Shown here piece by piece: positions 61,954 to 64,000 of a stretch of DNA of 64,000 nucleotides. This DNA is from Ignavibacteriae bacterium HGW-Ignavibacteriae-4 (lineage in GTDB: Bacteria > Bacteroidota > Ignavibacteria > Kapaibacteriales > UBA2268). The notes under the pieces were generated by a model. That model saw only the letters and a list, made by a program, of their open reading frames with translations, did no database searches and was not told the origin of the DNA. The number at the start of each line of letters is the position of its first letter. The stretch's first letter is position 1. The stretch lies in the NCBI GenBank assembly GCA_002839765.1, contig PGYR01000012.1, positions 1 through 64,000 on the forward strand, in the 5' to 3' direction. The position numbers were made by a program, and so were the translations under genes.

Positions 61954-63327
61954 TTAATTCCCAGCCGGTTTATGTACTCCACCTGCCGCCGAATTAACAC
62001 CTTCTGATAAAGTAGGGTGTATGTGAATTCCTTTTGCAATATCTTGAATTTTTAATTTATTGTTAATAGCTAATACAAATTCGTGTATAAGTTCGCCAGC
62101 ACTTTCACCTATTATTTGTGCGCCTAGAATTTTGTGATCTTTTTCATTTATAATTATTTTAACAAATCCATCGGTCACACCCATTGCTAAAGCACGAGCC
62201 ACTTGACTAAATGGTTGTTTACCAATTTTTACTGAGAATCCTTTCGAAATAGCTTGGAGTTCAGTTAGCCCAACAGAAGCAATTTCAGGATCTGTAAAAA
62301 TGGCAGAAGGAATTATTTTCTTTGTGATTTTAGTTTTCTTTGTGATAGCTTGATATAATTGTTCTGACTCATCTCTTGCTGAATGAGTAAACATAGGATT
62401 TCCTGTTATATCTCCAATAGCCCAAATATTTTCTTGCGATGTTTTATAACTACTATTAATTTTAATAAATCCCTTTTCATTTAAATCAACTCCCGTGTTC
62501 TCAATATCTAGTAAATGAGCTGTTGATTTTCGTCCTGTAGCAATTAATAAATGTGATGCGATAATTGTAGATTCAATCCCATTTTCTATATAATTTATCT
62601 TTATTTTCCCTTTTAGATTCTCAACAGATGTAGTTATTGAGTTCAAATGAACATTTATCCCTTCCTTTTCAAAAACACTTTGAAGTACTTCACTTATATC
62701 AGCATCTTCATTGTTGACTAGTCTATCTGGTCTTTGAAGAATATTAACTAATGAACCAAAACGAGCAAACATTTGAGCAAATTCAGCACCTATATATCCA
62801 CCTCCTAATATAGCTAAGGATTTTGGGAGTTCTTTTAAGTTTAATATTTCATTATTTGTTAGATAGTTAACAGTTTCTAATCCCTTAATTAAAGGTATAT
62901 TTGGAATTACTCCTGTATTAATAATAAAGTTTTGGGACTGGTACACTTTCTCGAGAACTTGAACAGTACTATTAGATAAAAATTTTGCTTCACCTTCAAT
63001 TAAATCTAAATTATTATTATTTTCAACTTGTTTATAAGCACCCTTTCTAATTTTACTAATTAAGTCATCCTTTCTTTTTATAACAGCTGGGAAATCAATT
63101 TTTATTAGTTCTGAGAGTACTCCAAATCGTTCAGAGTTTCTAATTATATGTGCAACTTTTGCTGAATGCAGCATAGTTTTTGTTGGGATACATCCTCTAT
63201 TTAAACAAGTACCTCCCAACAAATCTTTTTCAATTATCGCTGTATTATAGCCCTTATATGCTAGCTTGTTAGCTATAGGCATACCAGCCATTCCACCACC
63301 GATAACAATAAAATCATATTTTTTCAT
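61954..63327 (-). CDS. MerA-like FAD/NAD(P)-dependent disulfide oxidoreductase (mercury-operon context)
   Basis: This 457-residue pyridine-nucleotide-disulfide oxidoreductase has FAD-binding IVIGGGMAGMPIANKLA (about 8-24), redox pair C41/C46 in GGTCLNRGCIPTK, a second Rossmann motif AILGGGYIGAEFAQMFARFG and GRKSTAHLLDIENTGV. Its place beside MerT-MerP and a GDCCVxC protein suggests Hg(II) reduction. However, the C-terminus reads HIHPTLSEGVNSAAGG, the His-Glu dyad of dihydrolipoamide dehydrogenase, and ends without the two cysteines that deliver Hg(II) in classical MerA. The N-terminal HMA domain is also absent. It may be a divergent mercuric reductase or another disulfide reductase. Its start overlaps the merTP stop by 4 bp. 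Confidence 0.85.
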   Translation of the reverse strand: MKKYDFIVIGGGMAGMPIANKLAYKGYNTAIIEKDLLGGTCLNRGCIPTKTMLHSAKVAHIIRNSERFGVLSELIKIDFPAVIKRKDDLISKIRKGAYKQVENNNNLDLIEGEAKFLSNSTVQVLEKVYQSQNFIINTGVIPNIPLIKGLETVNYLTNNEILNLKELPKSLAILGGGYIGAEFAQMFARFGSLVNILQRPDRLVNNEDADISEVLQSVFEKEGINVHLNSITTSVENLKGKIKINYIENGIESTIIASHLLIATGRKSTAHLLDIENTGVDLNEKGFIKINSSYKTSQENIWAIGDITGNPMFTHSARDESEQLYQAITKKTKITKKIIPSAIFTDPEIASVGLTELQAISKGFSVKIGKQPFSQVARALAMGVTDGFVKIIINEKDHKILGAQIIGESAGELIHEFVLAINNKLKIQDIAKGIHIHPTLSEGVNSAAGGVHKPAGN

Positions 63328-63944
63328 TTATTTCTCTTTTTTTCAGTTACTTTATAGCCAGTTGAGTTTATAGTTGTCTCTATTTCATTTTCATTGATTT
63401 TAGTTTTGTCAAACTCAACTATAGCAGTTCCCTTTTCATATTTTATACTTGATGTTGCTACACCTTCTAATTTTCCTACCTCGTTACTAATGTGAGACGC
63501 ACATGCTTCGCAGCTCATTCCCTTAATCTTATATTCTACTTTTCGTAAATTGGCACTTTTAATAACAACAATTTCTTTTTTTACTTCTTTAGGGTAAAAT
63601 GAATTAGCATAGTATGGGAACGCCATCATCACAATTGCAAATACGGTTATGATTCCTAAAAACTTCTTTGATTGCATAAACGGTTGTTTGTGATCATCTT
63701 CACATTCACAAGAAATTTCATTAGCAGTTCGCGGTTTTAATTTTTGATACCAAGCAAAGCCTAATACCAAAACGGTAAGGCTTAGTAAATAAGGTCGCAA
63801 TGGTTCCAACCACGAGAGTGATGATGCTGCTCCAGATGCACCTGCAACCAGTGCTACTACAGGTGTTATACAGCATAATGATGCTGTAATTGCAGACAAT
63901 AAACTAACTGATGCTAGTTTCCCAGATTTTGATTTTTCTTTCAT
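63324..63944 (-). CDS. merTP: Mercuric transport protein, MerT-MerP fusion
   Basis: This 206-residue protein brings Hg(II) through the inner membrane. The N-terminal MerT part has hydrophobic segments at about 12-35, 50-66 and 95-112, with the vicinal cysteine pair C24-C25 in ASLCCITP in the first one and C79/C81 in the loop. A MerP-like HMA domain is fused at the C-terminus (about 135-200) with the metal site GMSCEACASH (C145, C148). Such fusions are known in Bacteroidota. It is the first gene of the visible operon; the regulator, usually ArsR- or MerR-type, is probably beyond the right edge. Confidence 0.9.
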   Translation of the reverse strand: MKEKSKSGKLASVSLLSAITASLCCITPVVALVAGASGAASSLSWLEPLRPYLLSLTVLVLGFAWYQKLKPRTANEISCECEDDHKQPFMQSKKFLGIITVFAIVMMAFPYYANSFYPKEVKKEIVVIKSANLRKVEYKIKGMSCEACASHISNEVGKLEGVATSSIKYEKGTAIVEFDKTKINENEIETTINSTGYKVTEKKRNK

Positions 63945-64000
63945 ACTTTCTCTTTTATAGAATTATTAATAATATGTTTGAAAAATGGTCGTAGTATTGA

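Noticed and set aside
63962-63973. Palindrome ATTATTAATAAT upstream of merTP as a regulator site
   Set aside because: Only A and T, expected often in this DNA; it lacks the GC-containing arms of MerR or the 12-2-12 layout of ArsR sites. The true operator may be beyond the edge.

Overview
The window is an AT-rich, gene-dense bacterial chromosome segment. It most resembles the Bacteroidota/Chlorobiota/Ignavibacteriota/Kapabacteria group. The reasons are: (i) five large secreted proteins end in a type IX secretion (T9SS) C-terminal sorting domain; (ii) several genes carry upstream TAnnTTTG elements, and rpsD and nirK pair this with a TTTG box at 19-20 bp, the Bacteroidota primary-sigma promoter layout; (iii) many lipoproteins share the tail S-C-S-D-D after a short signal peptide; (iv) Shine-Dalgarno sequences are mostly weak; (v) yebC-ruvC are adjacent. 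The exact lineage is inference. No rRNA, tRNA, CRISPR array, transposase or phage module was seen.

Layout. 1-237: extragenic hairpin repeat. 238-1917 (-): MDR oxidoreductase and CPBP protease. 2000-9129: FG-GAP T9SS protein, PBP4-type peptidase, htpG, queA. 9204-12511: both methylmalonyl-CoA mutase subunits. 12518-17820: lipoprotein, DUF6580 membrane protein, a second hairpin-repeat locus (an inverted relative of the first), two secreted propeller-like proteins, and a small membrane protein lying between two 139-bp near-identical direct repeats. 18054-20079: biotin carboxylase plus biotin carrier protein, which with the mutase suggests a propionyl-CoA/methylmalonyl-CoA route. 20153-24242: BNR-repeat T9SS protein, HEQAH-motif metalloprotease-like protein, AlkD-type glycosylase.

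24305-32320 is the most distinctive block: porin, cytochrome P460-like lipoprotein, a lipoprotein with a CX4CH haem-like motif, YceI, DUF5777 barrel, then a strong promoter and copper nitrite reductase (NirK fused to cytochrome c), NirV-like FGE-fold protein, SCO copper chaperone and an alginate-export-type barrel. I read it as a nitrite-respiration/NO-handling module of the cell envelope.

32479-47733: lectin-domain T9SS adhesin, ruvC/yebC, a Dna2-like nuclease-helicase without recognisable Fe-S cysteines, recJ, rsgA, a lone nuoD, a TrmH-type methyltransferase, a small unknown protein, a UPF0104-type membrane protein and pepT. 47853-53326: DUF4139 protein, three tandem paralogous lipoproteins, aldehyde dehydrogenase. 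53327-60444: third hairpin-rich gap, rpsD, queC, propeller T9SS protein, AlbA_2 regulator, def, murD-ftsW. 60542-64000: two small unknown envelope proteins, a fourth repeat-rich gap, and the start of a mercury-type operon (MerT-MerP fusion, a MerA-like flavoprotein with dihydrolipoamide-dehydrogenase-type C-terminus, GDCCVxC protein), probably continuing beyond the right edge.

The most noteworthy observations are the NirK-centred envelope cluster, the 139-bp direct repeats bracketing one small gene, the atypical mer flavoprotein beside a CC-tailed GDCCVxC protein, the Fe-S-less Dna2-like enzyme, and the dispersed arrays of extragenic hairpins.
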